This document shows positions 8,097 to 21,400 of a stretch of DNA of 64,000 nucleotides, one piece after another; within the stretch, counting starts at the first letter, position 1, and the number at the start of each line of letters is the position of its first letter. Origin of the DNA: Balanoglossus misakiensis (lineage: Eukaryota > Hemichordata); assembly GCA_040954595.2 (NCBI GenBank), contig CM082576.2, positions 18,042,001-18,106,000 of the forward strand, in the 5' to 3' direction. The notes below the pieces were generated by a model, which searched no databases, was not told the origin of the DNA, and saw only the letters and a list, made by a program, of their open reading frames with translations. Made by a program: the position numbers and the translations under genes.

Positions 8097-11000
8097 TTAA
8101 CCCAGACGCAACCCTGACTGCCCAATCCTCTGGGTAGTCAGGCCGCTCCCTGGAAGAGGGGGGTCCATCTGACCTGGGAAGGCGAAGCTGGCGCTGCTTT
8201 GCCGATAGATGTCCATTAACTGTTTTTTGCTTTTACGCAACTTTTTCCTTTCCCAGGTCAGAGGACGTCTTATGTATTGCTTGATCTTCCCCTCATCATC
8301 AAAATCGCTCTCTTCCGAGGAGATATACTCAGCTGTTAGTACGCGTTTAATTTTCTCCTTGTCCTCTTCAGGCCAGTCAACCGATGTCAGGGAGGACTGA
8401 AGCTGTTTGAGTTTCTGAAAATGAACAACATAGGATTTGTCAATAAAAAATCAACGTAGAGCTCATATTTAACAAGATCCTATTGCCATCATTGGATTTG
8501 TAATTGTTTATATATAAAAAATCTCTAACAAAAAAGACAAGAATATTACTCAACGAACCCAATTGTTACATTAACAGATGGAACTTTCGCAGTCACCTAA
8601 CTGGTACATACAACAGTATTAGACATAAATTTGAAGCTACTCACCTCTCTTTTACGCCCCTGTCGACGGCATGTTTGTTTGTGGGCCTCTGTCTTTCCTT
8701 GGCTGTTCAACCGATGTTTGTTCTTTTGCCCCCGAAAAAATGTTCTGATTGCTTCTGTAATAGGAATTAACAGAAAATTAGCAAGCAGCCTAAGTTGTTT
8801 TTACTTTTGTATGTGTCATGTTAGCATCTCCTTAAAGCTTCAACTTTAGAAGGAATGTGAGCATATTATAAGTAAATATGTCCAGCTCAAGTAAGTAGAG
8901 GACTTTCCTTTGATCCAACCATGGCGGTACTAAGAGTGCCTCCATGATCCAACGCAAAGGGTTGTGATTTTGCAATATTAATTAAAAGTATCAGATATTT
9001 AATGTTATATCATAATCAAAATCCATTTACCTTTGGCCTCGAGTGTGTTGATGTCATCACATCTTAACTCCTGCAGCAAGATTTCACATGATTGCTGGTT
9101 CTCCACAGCATCAAATCTATAAAAAAGAGAGAAATTTCATGAACCATTTAATTATTTTTTGTCAAGTTATCCTAGGCTAAACAGATGAAGTATGTGGCTT
9201 CTAGAATTCTGGCCCCAACATGTTCCAGCCTTGGTCGATGCGGCCTCTCTTTTCAATGACCCACATCAATGTGGCCCCTAAACCCAAGTTTCAGTGTCCT
9301 ATCACTATATAGTGTTGTGTCATTTCAGCCCCCTGACGGATGCAGGTATAATTATATAGATTTATTGTATCTTAAATAAGTAAACTTAATTCTTGTGTCA
9401 AAAAAACTATTGTATGGGGCATGCAAAGTCATCAGCACAATTCAAAGATAAAAACATAATCCACTGGCTTCTGTGATGGAAAAATGATCAATTTAATTTA
9501 ACAGGAACATTTTATTACTAACATATCATTGTGTAGTTGTGAATAGAAAGAATGGCATTACACGTATAAGTTATCAAATTCACGCTGAATGGGAAGGCAA
9601 TTTTGGACCGTGAGAAATTTCATTCTTACAACTTGGAATGTATATCTTTAAATTGATGAAGACCTTTACAACTGAAAACTTGAATAACATACATGTAGGG
9701 ATAAACTGTGTTTACGCCATCTTGAAAATTTGCAGTGCATTATGGGTCAATTGAGTTCCGGTTGAGGGGGAGTAGCGTCTACAACCTTACCTATCCAATT
9801 TTCCAGCGGTTTAGTCAGATTTTCTTCAAGTAACGTTAGTAGTAGTAGTTACTTGAAGAAAATCTGACCAAACCGCAGGAAAAAATGGATAGGTTGTAGG
9901 CGCTACTCCCCCTCAACCGGAACTCAAGTGACCCATAATGCACTGCAAATTTTCAAGATGGCGTAAACACAGTTTATCCCTATACAAAAGGTCCACCTGT
10001 ACTTCACAACATTAAAAATAGAGAAGAAATGTAAATACCTCTCAGTGACATTAAGACCAGGAAAGTCATCCCTCTGCCTCAGTAAGTTGTACTTTGCACG
10101 GACTGTTCTCTGGGGTGAAAATATAAAGTACTATGTTAGTAAAATTGTTAAATCATTTTTATTTAAAACATTCTGACAGTTCATTTGTTTGCTTCAATCA
10201 CCCTATCAATCAACATTTATGGCATAGATTAGCCTGGTCACCATACCCAGTGTGTTGTAGATAGACTCACACACATCGAAAACACGCTGGGTATGGTGAC
10301 CAGGCTAGGCATAGATAGGCCTAAGTGCATATTTCTTGAAATGTATCTTTTGCACAGCACTGGCCACTATCAAAATTTGCATTGTAAAGGTTACTAAAAC
10401 AAGCATTTATGCAACATGTGGTTCCGCACAAAAAGGTCAAAATGTTATGCATATTTTAGAAATTAACCACAAAAATACTGAAAAAGTAGCCCAAGTGTCA
10501 CACTGGGTAAAATTAAACACCTGACATTGTATGTGTCCACCTGACACCTGGCCCCAAACAGATAGGTTGGAGGTGTTAATCCTTAGTTACACAAGCTCAG
10601 GTCTGGCCTGAAAAAAGCGTCTCAAATCTGAAGCATTTCATTCACACATATTTATTCCCTGTGTGACCACCATATAATTAAAGCTTGTACCCCATTATAA
10701 CCAATGGTCACAACAAGAGACACTGACGCACAGATTGTTAAACAATGCTATTGTAATGCTATTGTTTGGTAGCTTTGTCAGGAATGTGTAGCATTAATGA
10801 CATATGCAAATTCAAACTGTGATACTAGTATTGACCTCTGACATTTATCAGGTGACGACTGAGTATTTCAGTGTTCAATTTATAAGTTCTCCTAAAATCT
10901 TTCAAACATAAGAGCCCTTCCACACCGAGTCGCAAAATGTACGCGATGTTAAAAAGAAATGTACGCGACGGCCGTGTCAGGCTACCCCTATTTGACGACC

Positions 11001-11576
11001 TCAGGAAGCTTAATTATGCGTACCAACAAGCGTCACGCTTTATGTGCTTGCGAAGCTTCAGTCCCCCGGTCCGTAGCTGGAAATAGCAGGTGCGTGTCTC
11101 GGTAAAGACCTACACACACAGGCACGCGAAAAGATCGCTTCGTGATCGGTCGCGAAATACGCGAGAGCCAAAAATTTCCTGTCACGAAAATAACCTGTTT
11201 TACAGTACCTTATTATTATACCACGTACTGATCACCTTCCATTGAGACCCACCATAAAGCTACAACCACAGACCTCCATGCTAATACCGAGGTCTGCTCC
11301 GATCGGCTTATGGCCCCGTAGGACAACTTCAGGTTGCCCGTGTGTCCCATTGCATTAATGTTAAACAACGGACGATTAACTATGGTGCGAGAGTTGTATT
11401 TAAAAAGAAAGAATCATACTCACAGACACGATGTTGCTAACATGTATCTTGGATTTTCTGCGGGCTGCTGATGTTGCGTGAAGCGCTGAGAGTTTTTCTT
11501 CTATTACCTTTAGGGACATCTGCATTGCCGGTACTTGTTGAGCCGCGGAGCAACCACAAAACGTATTTTCATTCAT
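8097..11576 (-). CDS. CACTA accessory protein, 5 exons, 245 aa
   Basis: Minus-strand gene assembled from GT-AG junctions: exons 11576-11424, 10109-10039, 9116-9031, 8754-8645 and 8414-8097 (51 codons, then 71, 86, 110 and 318 nt including stop TAA). All phases agree and there is no internal stop. The start is ATG 11576. Acceptors CACCCCAG, TTTTATAG, TATTACAG and CATTTTCAG are each clear. The product is charged: a basic middle (RRQGRKRE), then SSEESDFDDE and RRPLTWERKKLRKSKKQ. No catalytic domain is recognised. Small charged proteins divergent from the transposase are known in CACTA elements, where TnpA-like partners bind subterminal repeats. That role here is inference. The shared upstream region with the transposase gene suggests co-expression. 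Confidence 0.75.
9698..9980. repeat. Foldback element flanked by TA
   Basis: Near-perfect palindrome of 283 bp. Arms start GGGATAAACTGTGTTTACGC and meet near 9834-9855. TA on both sides (9696-9697, 9981-9982) fits a Tc1/mariner-type target duplication. It sits in intron 2 of the accessory gene. Confidence 0.85.
10230..10307. repeat. Small foldback element with 9-bp target duplication
   Basis: 78 bp with arms TAGCCTGGTCACCATACCCA and complement. GGCATAGAT occurs directly on each side (10221-10229, 10308-10316). A 9-bp duplication is typical of Mutator-like elements. Confidence 0.8.
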
Positions 11577-13066
11577 AGTTGAAGACGATGCAAAGAACTT
11601 CTGAGTTTGTTGTAATAAACGACATGGTATTTATACTGCTGAGGAAAGGTTGACTTTTCAAAATTCCCGCAAAAGTCAAAGGCAGCAACTTTGATTGGTT
11701 GTAAGAATATCCCCGAACTAATAACCAATCAACGTTAAATTCACAATCACGTGTCTCAAGGATTCCGTGCCTGTACAATAAACTTGATAAACATCCGGTG
11801 TTTTTAATGTCAACATGCGTCGATCAGACGCTACAGGACGCTTCTGAAAGACGCTACGAACATCATACTGTGCTTCACTGACTGTGCTTCGAGGTTTCTC
11901 ACTCCTGAGTCCAATGATCGAAACGCAAACGTGGCTCAAGGTACGTATCCTTGTTAAATTGTTGATATTTGTCTGGAGGAGTGGGCATCATTATCTTTGG
12001 ACCCGGGCCGGGCGCAGTAGGCGTACGATCGCGTGAGACGCACGCGGAGCCGCGACTGATGTAGCCGATGTAAAACAAAACTAAACCCCTGTCCGTTTAC
12101 CTTTTAGCTTTAAATTTGATAAGTTCTTGCCGCGGATCAAAGACTAGATATCGCAAAGCTTTGATTAGGTGGTTGTCGGTAAATATTTATTGATAGTAAG
12201 TGGCAAAATCGCCATCCGAACATATGTTTAACAATCGCATTCTGCCCTTTCCGCTTCGTTAGGGGTGGACCACTTGATTTCAGAGGGTGAAGACAAAATT
12301 GTCGAAAGTTTTTTTTTTTTAGCCGGGAAAAAAAATGTTCGTGCGGGCTAAGTAAAAAACAAACAAGTATGATTCCGACAAAGCTTTGAAAAACCTGGTT
12401 GAACAATACCAAAAAATTAAATGCTCAACAGTCGCCATTTGGGAAATAATTCCTCCAGCTCCCATGAATCAAATGGTCTACCCCTTACAAACCTTTCTAC
12501 TATATACTGCGGTTGCATCAGTCGGGGTTTCGAGTTCCAACTAAGCATGATTTTGATAGCCTCGGTCATGTGTGAGGCTTGTATGACACACATGATTAAT
12601 TATAATATAATTTAAGGCAGCTAGTAAGTATATATGTCCAAAGATAGAGTCTAAATGTAGATACAGTGTATATGTACTCTGGAATGATCAACGTGTTAGG
12701 GTGTGTAAACTATGTGCATACGAGAGACAATGCTGCATGGTTGAGTCAGACTGGAGTAGCAATGGCAGAATGCTCAGCTGCTTTTACTTGTACTTGCTGA
12801 TGTAGCTTTACAGGAAAGCAATATATATACTAGCACGTGGATATTGTGGTCTCAAATATGTGTCAACCAAGCAATTTTCCTCTTCAAATTTTACATAAGG
12901 ATCATGATAATTAGAAAGAGTTGGCAACAATAAGTAGAACATGTCTAACATTTTCTGAAGTTGTGTTTTGATAATTCAGTTGAATATCATACCAGTTGGT
13001 CGCATACTGAAATTAAATGTACAATGACTTTTAACATTAACGTTTTTATTACTTCTGTTTCAACAG
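11577..13066. promoter_or_regulatory. Divergent intergenic region of the CACTA element
   Basis: Lies between the accessory start (minus) and the transposase coding exons (plus). A CpG-rich patch at 12001-12060 is the best promoter candidate. A donor-like CAAG|GTACGT at 11940/11941 could end a non-coding first exon that splices to the acceptor at 13066. No TATA box was assigned. Confidence 0.35.
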
Positions 13067-13200
13067 CAACTGCAATATTACAGCAAACCAGTTTCCTGTA
13101 TCTGTCACCTGCACTTGGATTTTGACAGTAGCTTTATGTTTGCTTTTGAATGCCTCATATTCACCCTTGAGTGATTTACTCCCAAGACATTCATGAAATG
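13067..13200 (+). other. Transposase 5' UTR exon ending with the start codon
   Basis: Acceptor TGTTTCAACAG ends at 13066 and donor GTAAGT begins at 13201. An in-frame TGA at 13168-13170 precedes the final ATG, so the exon is mostly untranslated. Confidence 0.5.
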
Positions 13201-16200
13201 GTAAGTTTCAATGCTTATATGTATCGTTGTTACACAATATAGTTCAAAGCATATAATAAATGTTGCTATACGGTGCTTGAAAGATAGAATTTATGCATAC
13301 TTGCCAAATTTCATTGTAAAACCAGAAGCGATGCAAAATAGGGTTTCATGCGTAGGTAGTGATTTTCCAAGAAGTCCAGTTATCAATTTGGTTCTACAAA
13401 GTTTGAAAATTTATGGCTGTGATTGTAAAGAAATTGGTATCAAGTCCAATTTGCACAATGTTTTGAAAAATTAATGACAACTTTTCTTTTATTTATAGGA
13501 TTTTCAAACACCAAAGAGAGGTCGTGTGTGTCCAGTGTGTCATGAGACCTTCAGTACAAGAAACTTTTTGAGACATAAAAGAACATATTTCAATTATCAA
13601 TCCTGTTCCTGGGAGGTACATATACATGAAAAAAGATCATCAAAATCCAGACGGAAAATTACAATGATTCATACAAAGAACCCACTGGATACTGAAAGCT
13701 CTGATGATAATGGTAATTTAACTGCAACATTTATTTAGTTCTGACATTGCCCAATTTCAGTTGCCTACTTTTTCTGCCAGTGGTCTCCTAACATTGTATG
13801 CCAGCACCATTTTGTCACATGGTGCGTAGATGTAGAATATGTTGCTGTGTAGTTTTTTTGTTTTAGTGTGATTTCAAAAACATGCAAATATAGTGTACAC
13901 CCTCTTCGGGGGGGGGGGGGTCACTGTAAAGTGTATAGTTCGCTTGCATCTATCGGTGTGACCATATGTGTGTTGGAGTTGAACTGGTCCAAGCAGAATT
14001 CTTGCTGGCATCTAGTTTTCTTATCAACTATTTAAAAAAATATTGTTAGTGTCATGCTCTGGTTATTTTGTGATGTTTTTTCATTTCTGAAATGTGTTGT
14101 GTAACAACAACATGTACGTGTTTGTTCTTTCCAGGATGTGGTATCCCAGATGCTGAACCTTTTATGATGTCACCAGGCTCTCCTTTGGAATCAGCTTTTA
14201 GGTGTCATCTGATAAAGAAGGCACAGGCCAGTACTCCTAATATATCCACTGCATCAAGTGAGAATGTCACTGAAGACGGAGGGTTGTTGAATAAGGATGA
14301 CTCGGACTGGGATTTGCAGGTAATTACTCAATCCATCCCATGAATTTAGACTATGTACACTGTCAACACAGTTGGTGTTATGGTACTGTTACTGGTTTGG
14401 TGGCAAGCAAGACATTACATACTTTAAAACAGGAATTTTTTACGAATGATACATTTTTGCAAACTACGCAACAGTCAAAATAAACGCGACAACAAACTGT
14501 CGTGTAAAATGTTTTTCTGAGATAATCATGCAGTGAATTATGAGAACATAACAGTTGTCTCTTGATATCGCCGGAAAATTTCACGTTTTTACAGTATTAC
14601 AAAGAGAATGCCATAAGGCAAAATAGTATTGTTTAACAATGACATATTTTACCTGGCAATTTGAAGCAACTTACAAGATTTTATTTGGTATATCAAGCCA
14701 CATTGAAAAATGTCTCTTTGACTTTGTAAGAATATCTGACTGGTTGGTTGTCTATGCCAAACCATGATGACATTGTAAACTTGGTGATTAAAATTAAATC
14801 TGCCAAACCATGATGACATTGTAAACTTGGTGATTAAAATTAAATCTATTATATATCTTTCCCTTTTTCATAGTGGTCTGGCTCTGATAGTGACATCTCA
14901 GGAGAGGAGTCAGCGTTCAGCGATACTGAAGATGGTATAAGTGGTAGGGCAAGTCAAGTCCAGGAAGCTGCAATTTCATCTAGTGATAGTGAAGACGATG
15001 ATGGTGGGGTAATTTGGGAAGAGGAAAACGAAGAAGAATTTCTACAAGATTTGGGTCAACCTTTATTGGTTCAAAGACACAGGTCCAAAATAGCTAAAGT
15101 AAATGAGTTGGTTTCATGGATTCTTTATTTTCTGTTGTATTGGCAAGCCAGCTGTCATGTCAGTGATAATTGTTTGTCATGGCTTTTACAGTTTCTGTCA
15201 ACTGTTTTTAACATCATTGGGGTAACTGTGCATAATGAATATATAACTGAACTTGCTGTGTGTTTACCAGCATCTCTGTATATGCTTCGTCAGTGTGTGA
15301 ACCTTGACAGGGATGATTTCCTTAAGAAAGCTGTTTGTCCAAATCCTAGATGTGCTACATTGCATGATATTGATAACCTTGCTGTTAGACAGAATGGCAG
15401 ATTCTTTGCCAAATGTTGTGACAAGAAGAGATTTAAGAATGGGAAACAAGTAAAGTGTGGACAGCCACTTGCAAAGCATGTGATTTTAAATGGGACTGTT
15501 AGATTCTATCCAATGAAAGTGTTCTCATATGTCAGTCTTATTGACTCAATAGAAAGTATCTTGCTTCGTGCAGACATACCTGCTAAACTAGAAGAATGGA
15601 GAGAGAAACATACAGAACAAACAGACTGTGAAGGTAACAAAATATATACAGATATTTATGATGGCAACATATGGAAAGAATTTCAAACTTATGATGGTGA
15701 AGATTTTCTAGCAAAAGAATGGAATTTAGCATTATCAATGAATGTTGATTGGTTTCAACCCTTCAAAAACAGAAATGATTACTCTGTTGGTGTGATATAT
15801 TTTGTGATACTAAATATGCCACGGGTAATCCGCTTTAAGTTTGAAAACGTTATAGTTGCTGGAATCCTACCTCCTCTTGATAAAGAACCATTCAGTTTGA
15901 ATTCTTTTCTCCAGCCTTTTGTCAGTGAATTACAGAAACTTTGGAAAGGTTTGAATTTAGGAACCAGTTCATCAAGTGTCCCTGTCAAAGTAAGAGCAGC
16001 TCTACTTTCTGTTGTGTCAGATATACCTGCTGCCAGAAAAATAGGTGGTTTCAAGTCTCATGCAGCCAGTGTTGGTTGTTCAAAGTGTTATAAAGTATTT
16101 CCTGGTGGCTTTGGAGAAAAGAAGGACTACTCTGGCTTTGACAGGGATAACTGGCCAAAGAGAACAAAGGCAAAGCATAATAAATATGCCCATGATGTAA

Positions 16201-17567
16201 ATAATTGTAAAACTGTCAAAGAATCTAACAGGCTTTCTCAGAAGTATGGGACATATTACTCTGTTCTTGTTGAGCTACCATACTTTGATTGTGTTAAGAT
16301 GATTTCAATTGATCCAATGCATAACTTATTTCTTGGGATTGGTAAAAAGATGTTCAAGGTATATCTAGATATGTTCTTATCACCCAAAAAACTTAGTGTT
16401 CTTCAAAATAGAATACAGTCCATGACAGTAGCATGTGACATTGGTAGGATACCCAATAAAATTGCTTCAAATTATGGGAAATTTTCTGCTGATGAATGGA
16501 AGTATTGGATTACTGTTTTTTCCATGTACTGCTTGAATGGGCTTATTCCTGAGAATCACTTATTATGTTGGGAACGGTTTGTTTTAGCCTGTAAAATATT
16601 ATGCAAGCCATACCTGTGTGAAGCTGATATCAGAAAAGCTGACATCTTGTTATTGAACTTTTGCATTAAGTGTGAGACGCTGTATAGTAAGAAAATGATT
16701 ACTCCAAACATGCACCTTGTGTGTCATCTGAGAGAGTGTTTATTTGACTATGGACCCATTAGTGCATTTTGGTGCTTCCCTTTTGAGAGATATAATGGGT
16801 ATTTTGGGGATATTCCCACTAATAACAGGTCAGTAGAAATACAGTTTATGAGGAAAATTACAGTACTGAGGTTTGTACAAAACAAAGAAATGAAGAATGG
16901 TCTTTCTGGGATATTCTCAAATCTGATTGAAAGACCAGGATCAAAACAAGATGTATGCAAGGCGAGCAATTTCTTTCTTCTGAGTGCTCCTGATGCAAAA
17001 TTAATGGAAAACATTAACTGGGGATGTAATGAATCTGTATATGTCCCAAATGCGTATGTTGAAGGAGCCCTTTCTGTTGAGGATACAAACCTAATTAAAG
17101 CTGTATACGAGTATATGTATCCAAATAAAGTTGCAAGCTGTATTAGTAAACTTGTAAAAAAATATGCATATGTATATATCTTTGGAGAGAGATTTGGGTC
17201 TAAAATGGCATGCAGAATGTTAAGAAGTGCAAGAGTTATGGCTAAATGGGCAGGTAACACTGGGGACTTTGATATTTCTCCATGTAATCTTCGACCTTGT
17301 CAGGTTGATTGGTATTTTAGTCACTCTGTTGAGATAGATGGCAAGAGACTTGTACACAACTTTGCAATGGTAAGATGGTATAAGCCACATGAAAACAAGG
17401 ACAAATTTGGTAATTGTGTTGAAGTCTGGCAACAGAAGACATTTGAACCATATGGGAAGTGTAGCTTTTTGCCAATACATCGTATTTCTTGCCGCTTTGC
17501 CTGTACTGATTTGAAAGATAATAGCCAAGTTGTCAGTGCAATCAACCGCAGAGTTGTTGCATATTAA
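13198..17567 (+). CDS. CACTA (tnp2-type) transposase, 4 coding exons, 1031 aa, intact
   Basis: CDS join 13198-13200, 13499-13712, 14135-14319, 14874-17567 (3096 nt with stop). All junctions are GT-AG and the phases agree. Exon 2 encodes an N-terminal finger-like motif, CPVC...RHKRTYF, followed by a region ending in SSDDN. Residues about 125-190 are very acidic. A Cys-rich cluster (CPNPRC, then CC and CG) follows near 289-331. The DDE-type core has VDWFQPF (D426), a second conserved block near D517, DPMHNLFLG (D614, the hallmark of tnp2 transposases) and FPFERYNG (E772). The terminal exon is 2694 nt with no stop or frameshift. The enzyme should cut the CACAG ends and make 3-bp target duplications, as seen. 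The start codon falls at the very end of its exon, which is the least certain part of the model. Confidence 0.88.
14755..14846 (+). repeat. 46-bp tandem duplication in a transposase intron
   Basis: Two adjacent copies that read as identical, 14755-14800 and 14801-14846, just upstream of the last acceptor. Confidence 0.9.
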
Positions 17568-17679
17568 TATAAGAGAGAAAGAAACCTATGTCATGCTCCC
17601 CTGTAATTTTCAGTGTTAAGTATGATGCATCTTGTATATTTTTCATAGTTGTACATTTTACTTGAATATTCATATCTGA

Positions 17680-17685
17680 AATAAA
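17680..17685 (+). terminator. Polyadenylation signal of the transposase gene
   Basis: AATAAA 113 bases after the stop codon, in AT-rich sequence. Confidence 0.55.
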
Positions 17686-17689
17686 TTTA

Positions 17690-18400
17690 TTACTTTCATG
17701 AATGAATTACTTGTCTCCAGTAACTTTGTTACCCACATAAACTAGTGTGTATGTGTGTGTGTTTTGCTTAAGGGTCAAATTAAGAAGTACATGTATACAG
17801 TTTCATGAAACAAAGCAGACATAAGCTTTTTCTGCTATGCATGGTAAAGGCCTCAGCCCCAGGGGACAAAATGATTCTGCCCACAGACTGAACAGTTTAT
17901 TGGAAAACAACAATGTGTTAATAATCTATCATTATTTGACCTGGCTGTGTAACGCAGCTATGGGGGTGGTGCTCTGCTGGTTTCCCCACCAGTAGCTGTG
18001 ATCCATATATCATAACGAAATTGGGTCATTTTAATACTGCGACCAATCTTTAATAGGGAGGACGTTTAAACGGCAAAGGGAAACAAAACGAGCGTAATTC
18101 AGGCGATTTTCCAAGGAGTTTTCAAGATTCAAATACAAGCAGCAAACTTTGACCTTCACTCTGATCTGATTCATTGTCTTTGTGCAAAGACTCTAATTAG
18201 CATATCAATGGAAGTCATTCACTGCTTGGGAATCTTGAGTACACAATGGAAAAATCATAAAGATTGAAGGCCGTGTCAGACATGCTGGTTAAAACCGCGT
18301 TTTATGATGTGGTTGGCAGTTGTATCACTACTAAGCTAATATCGCATTTACAGAACTAAAATTGAACTGATCACACACATCGATAGCGCCAAACAAGGGG
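17690..18400. other. Non-coding CACTA sequence after the transposase
   Basis: No supported coding exon on either strand. Confidence 0.5.
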
Positions 18401-18410
18401 TGTATAATGA

Positions 18411-18452
18411 TTGCATAAAATGAGTTAAATTGTCGATTTCGCCCGTGCAGTG
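18411..18452 (+). repeat. Internal copy of the CACTA right end
   Basis: Read on the minus strand it begins CACTGCACGGGCGAAAT and runs into TTTAACTCATTTTATGCAAT, closely matching the true right end (CACAGCACGAAAT..., TTTTAACTCATTTTATGCAA). It may be an older terminus left inside the element. Confidence 0.6.
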
Positions 18453-21400
18453 TGAACAAATTGCGCGTAGTGCAGTCAGTAGATTCGCAATCCAGTTGCT
18501 GTCATGTAGGGCATAATTGAGAAGACGGTGCGGCCGGCACTGTTCGCTAGCACATGTCATTAGCTCGACTACAGTCTGAGTTCGGTTCGGAGAGCATCTA
18601 CTTCTCGACTGGATATTAAAGAAATTTTGGCAGTCAATTATATGCTGCAGGGTGCTTTTACATTCAGATGTACAGCGCAACATGGGTTACAATTTCGTGT
18701 TCAAACACCGGTAGCAAGAGGTCAGAATTTGACTCTGGCAGCTCTTCAATTACATTCGCATTCACTCAATAACAATTTCTGGGTGAGACGTAAGTCTCTC
18801 CCCAGTCCGTGCCCCTTCAAGATTTTGAGAGGGTGTACATACAAGTTACATGGAAGTATCAGACTCTCTCACATCCCCTCTCGCCGCCTATAACTATACG
18901 CAGGGTTGTGGGAGAGTCTGTCCGCGGAAGCGGTCGTGGGGGTGGTGGTTACCGTTAGGCCGTAAACGAAAACATGAAAACTGTTTGAGATTCAATGTTT
19001 CTGGTCTTTTATACTGATGTGATCAGAAATAAGAAGAGAAACCATACTTGTCGCTTCAGTTTGGAGTATATTATTTGAAATGATGAAAAACGCGCAGGGA
19101 CGAACGCACGTCTTTGGAAACTTAGGCAGTGATCTAAGAGAAATAGTATAGAGAGGCGTGCAGTTTCTCAGACACGCAGTTTTATCTGAATTGCGTGTAG
19201 TGCGGCACAGCGCTGTAGAAGTCATAAAACTGCCGCAACATCGAAGTAAGCCGCTTCGTGGGAGCTACATCGCGGGCAATAATGTCAGTTGAAGTCGGTT
19301 TGGACTTATGACTTCGCTGAATATTTTAAGCGCCGAACCACGATAGATTTCTTGCCTGTCATAACTCATCGGTGCCGATACCAACTAGGCCAAATCTGAT
19401 TTTTTCTCTTCTAAAGACTTCGTAACACATGCCGAGCTATGTTTTCGCCCCAAGTGTCGCGCTCTGTTCATTGTCAGTATCGGGTACGTTTCAGTGATTC
19501 ATTGAGTTTCAAGAACTTTGAATTCACTGATAATAAATTACCGGACTCATCTACATGTAAATGTCTACAGTTCGAGTCAACTGCTCGCTTATGTTGACAT
19601 CAGTAGTTTCGTCTACCGTGACAGCCTTATTTATTGAGTACAAATTCAAGTCTACATTTCTTTAATCGATTTATTCTCGAGGACCGATGTCAGGATTCAT
19701 AGATTTTTTATCGACTTGTCGCCGCAATACTCGTTCACACAGGTTCCCGAGAACCGACTACGGCCCCCAGACTCCGGTTCTCCGGGAAACTGTCTTTCAT
19801 TGATAAACCGAGTTGCGTCAGTACCGGTAATTCACTGGCTCAAAATTCGTGGTATGGGGAATTATTCGCTTGTTGGCTATTAAAAAATAAAAGTCTCTGA
19901 AAGCCGGTGAGATCGTGTCTGTCTGTACTACTTCGGCAATGAAACTCGGCAATATTCTGCTTGTTAAGGTCTAGGGCCTACCAGTTCACGTTTCATAGCG
20001 TCTTGATGTGCTGCACTCTCTGCCTGCGCACTTTGATGGTGTCTTGTCTCAGTCACTTGCACGACGTCTTGTTTTATACGATCGTTTATTGAATTTCTGG
20101 CAGAATTTACAGTTCATAACGTCACCAGGACGGTAATACAACCAACGTTCACGGTCAGTTTACCACTAGAACGAAACATAAGTTTTCGGCGGTTACGGGG
20201 CCTTCCCGTGTTTTTCACTAAGTGTGCGAAACGATTTATCATAACTCCCTGAATCGGCAAGATTTCTGTTGCGTCAAGAGAAAAGGTTCTGCTACATTTT
20301 TACTTAATTCTAACATTTCGCGTGCATGATTAAGAGAACGCGCAGCAATCGATGCGTCCTTTGATGCTGTATGTGCCGCGGTCGGTGCAAAGATTTCTAC
20401 GCTACAATCAAATTATCATTCTCTGTCGAACAATGAAAATCCAAACTCAAATGGCCAGCGCTGATGACTGATATAATTCGATGTCATTTTAATTGTGACA
20501 TTTTATAATTGGCGATACGACTAAATATTATGTTGCACAAGACCTTGTATTCCATTGCCGCGAGCAGAGACATACATATAGCATCAGTTGCTGTCGTAAG
20601 CGTTCGTGGACTCGGAGGAATATCCTGTTTAACCTAATAATATTAATCAACACAATTAGTGTAATTCTGATCAGAGCGGTCATAGGCTATCACCTATCAC
20701 GCTCAAGTCGAAACGGAGCTCGCGAATGTAGGCAGGAAAACACAGACTAGTCTCGAACGCGTAATTACGGCCATTTCCGAATTCAAGTCAACGAAATTCA
20801 GGTGTTGTAACTAATACTGTAACGCTCTACAGTCATTGGAAATGAACTTCTAGTAGAATTAACAGGATTTCTATTTGCACTCGAAGCGAAAGTTTCCCTT
20901 GCTCGGTTGAAACGAAAGTCTGCAACCTTGATCCTTCGATTGTAAGAAGCATCAGATTATTGGCACGATCGTCGTCCAGTCGATTACATCGTGCTGTGTG
21001 TGCACGGTGTGTTGTCGACTGAATTCCCCGTTAACAGGGCAGGGGAGAAACAGGAATCACTAGAGCCATGCTAGTAATTGGAACACAGAGAACAGCTCTC
21101 CGTAATATTATATTTTAATATGACGGGGTTCGCTAGATACTCAGTTTCATTTGAGTAAACGCAAATCGGCACGCCATTTGCCGATTTAGGCCTATATATC
21201 ACCGCGACGAGTCGAGTCTCTTTTTCTAATAATAGCTGTGTTTCACGTGATCGCTGACTGGACCACCGGCTCCGTCGAATGTTAATATTTCAACAGGCTG
21301 AGCATAATTGAGCGTACTATCTGTTGTAATTTTGGTTGGAGCGGCAATGAACGAAATGCGATTTCGCTGACAAAATACTGGCCCCAGTATTTAGAAATAA

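Noticed and set aside
16748-17260. Minus-strand open frame of 170 codons
   Set aside because: Antisense shadow of the transposase last exon.
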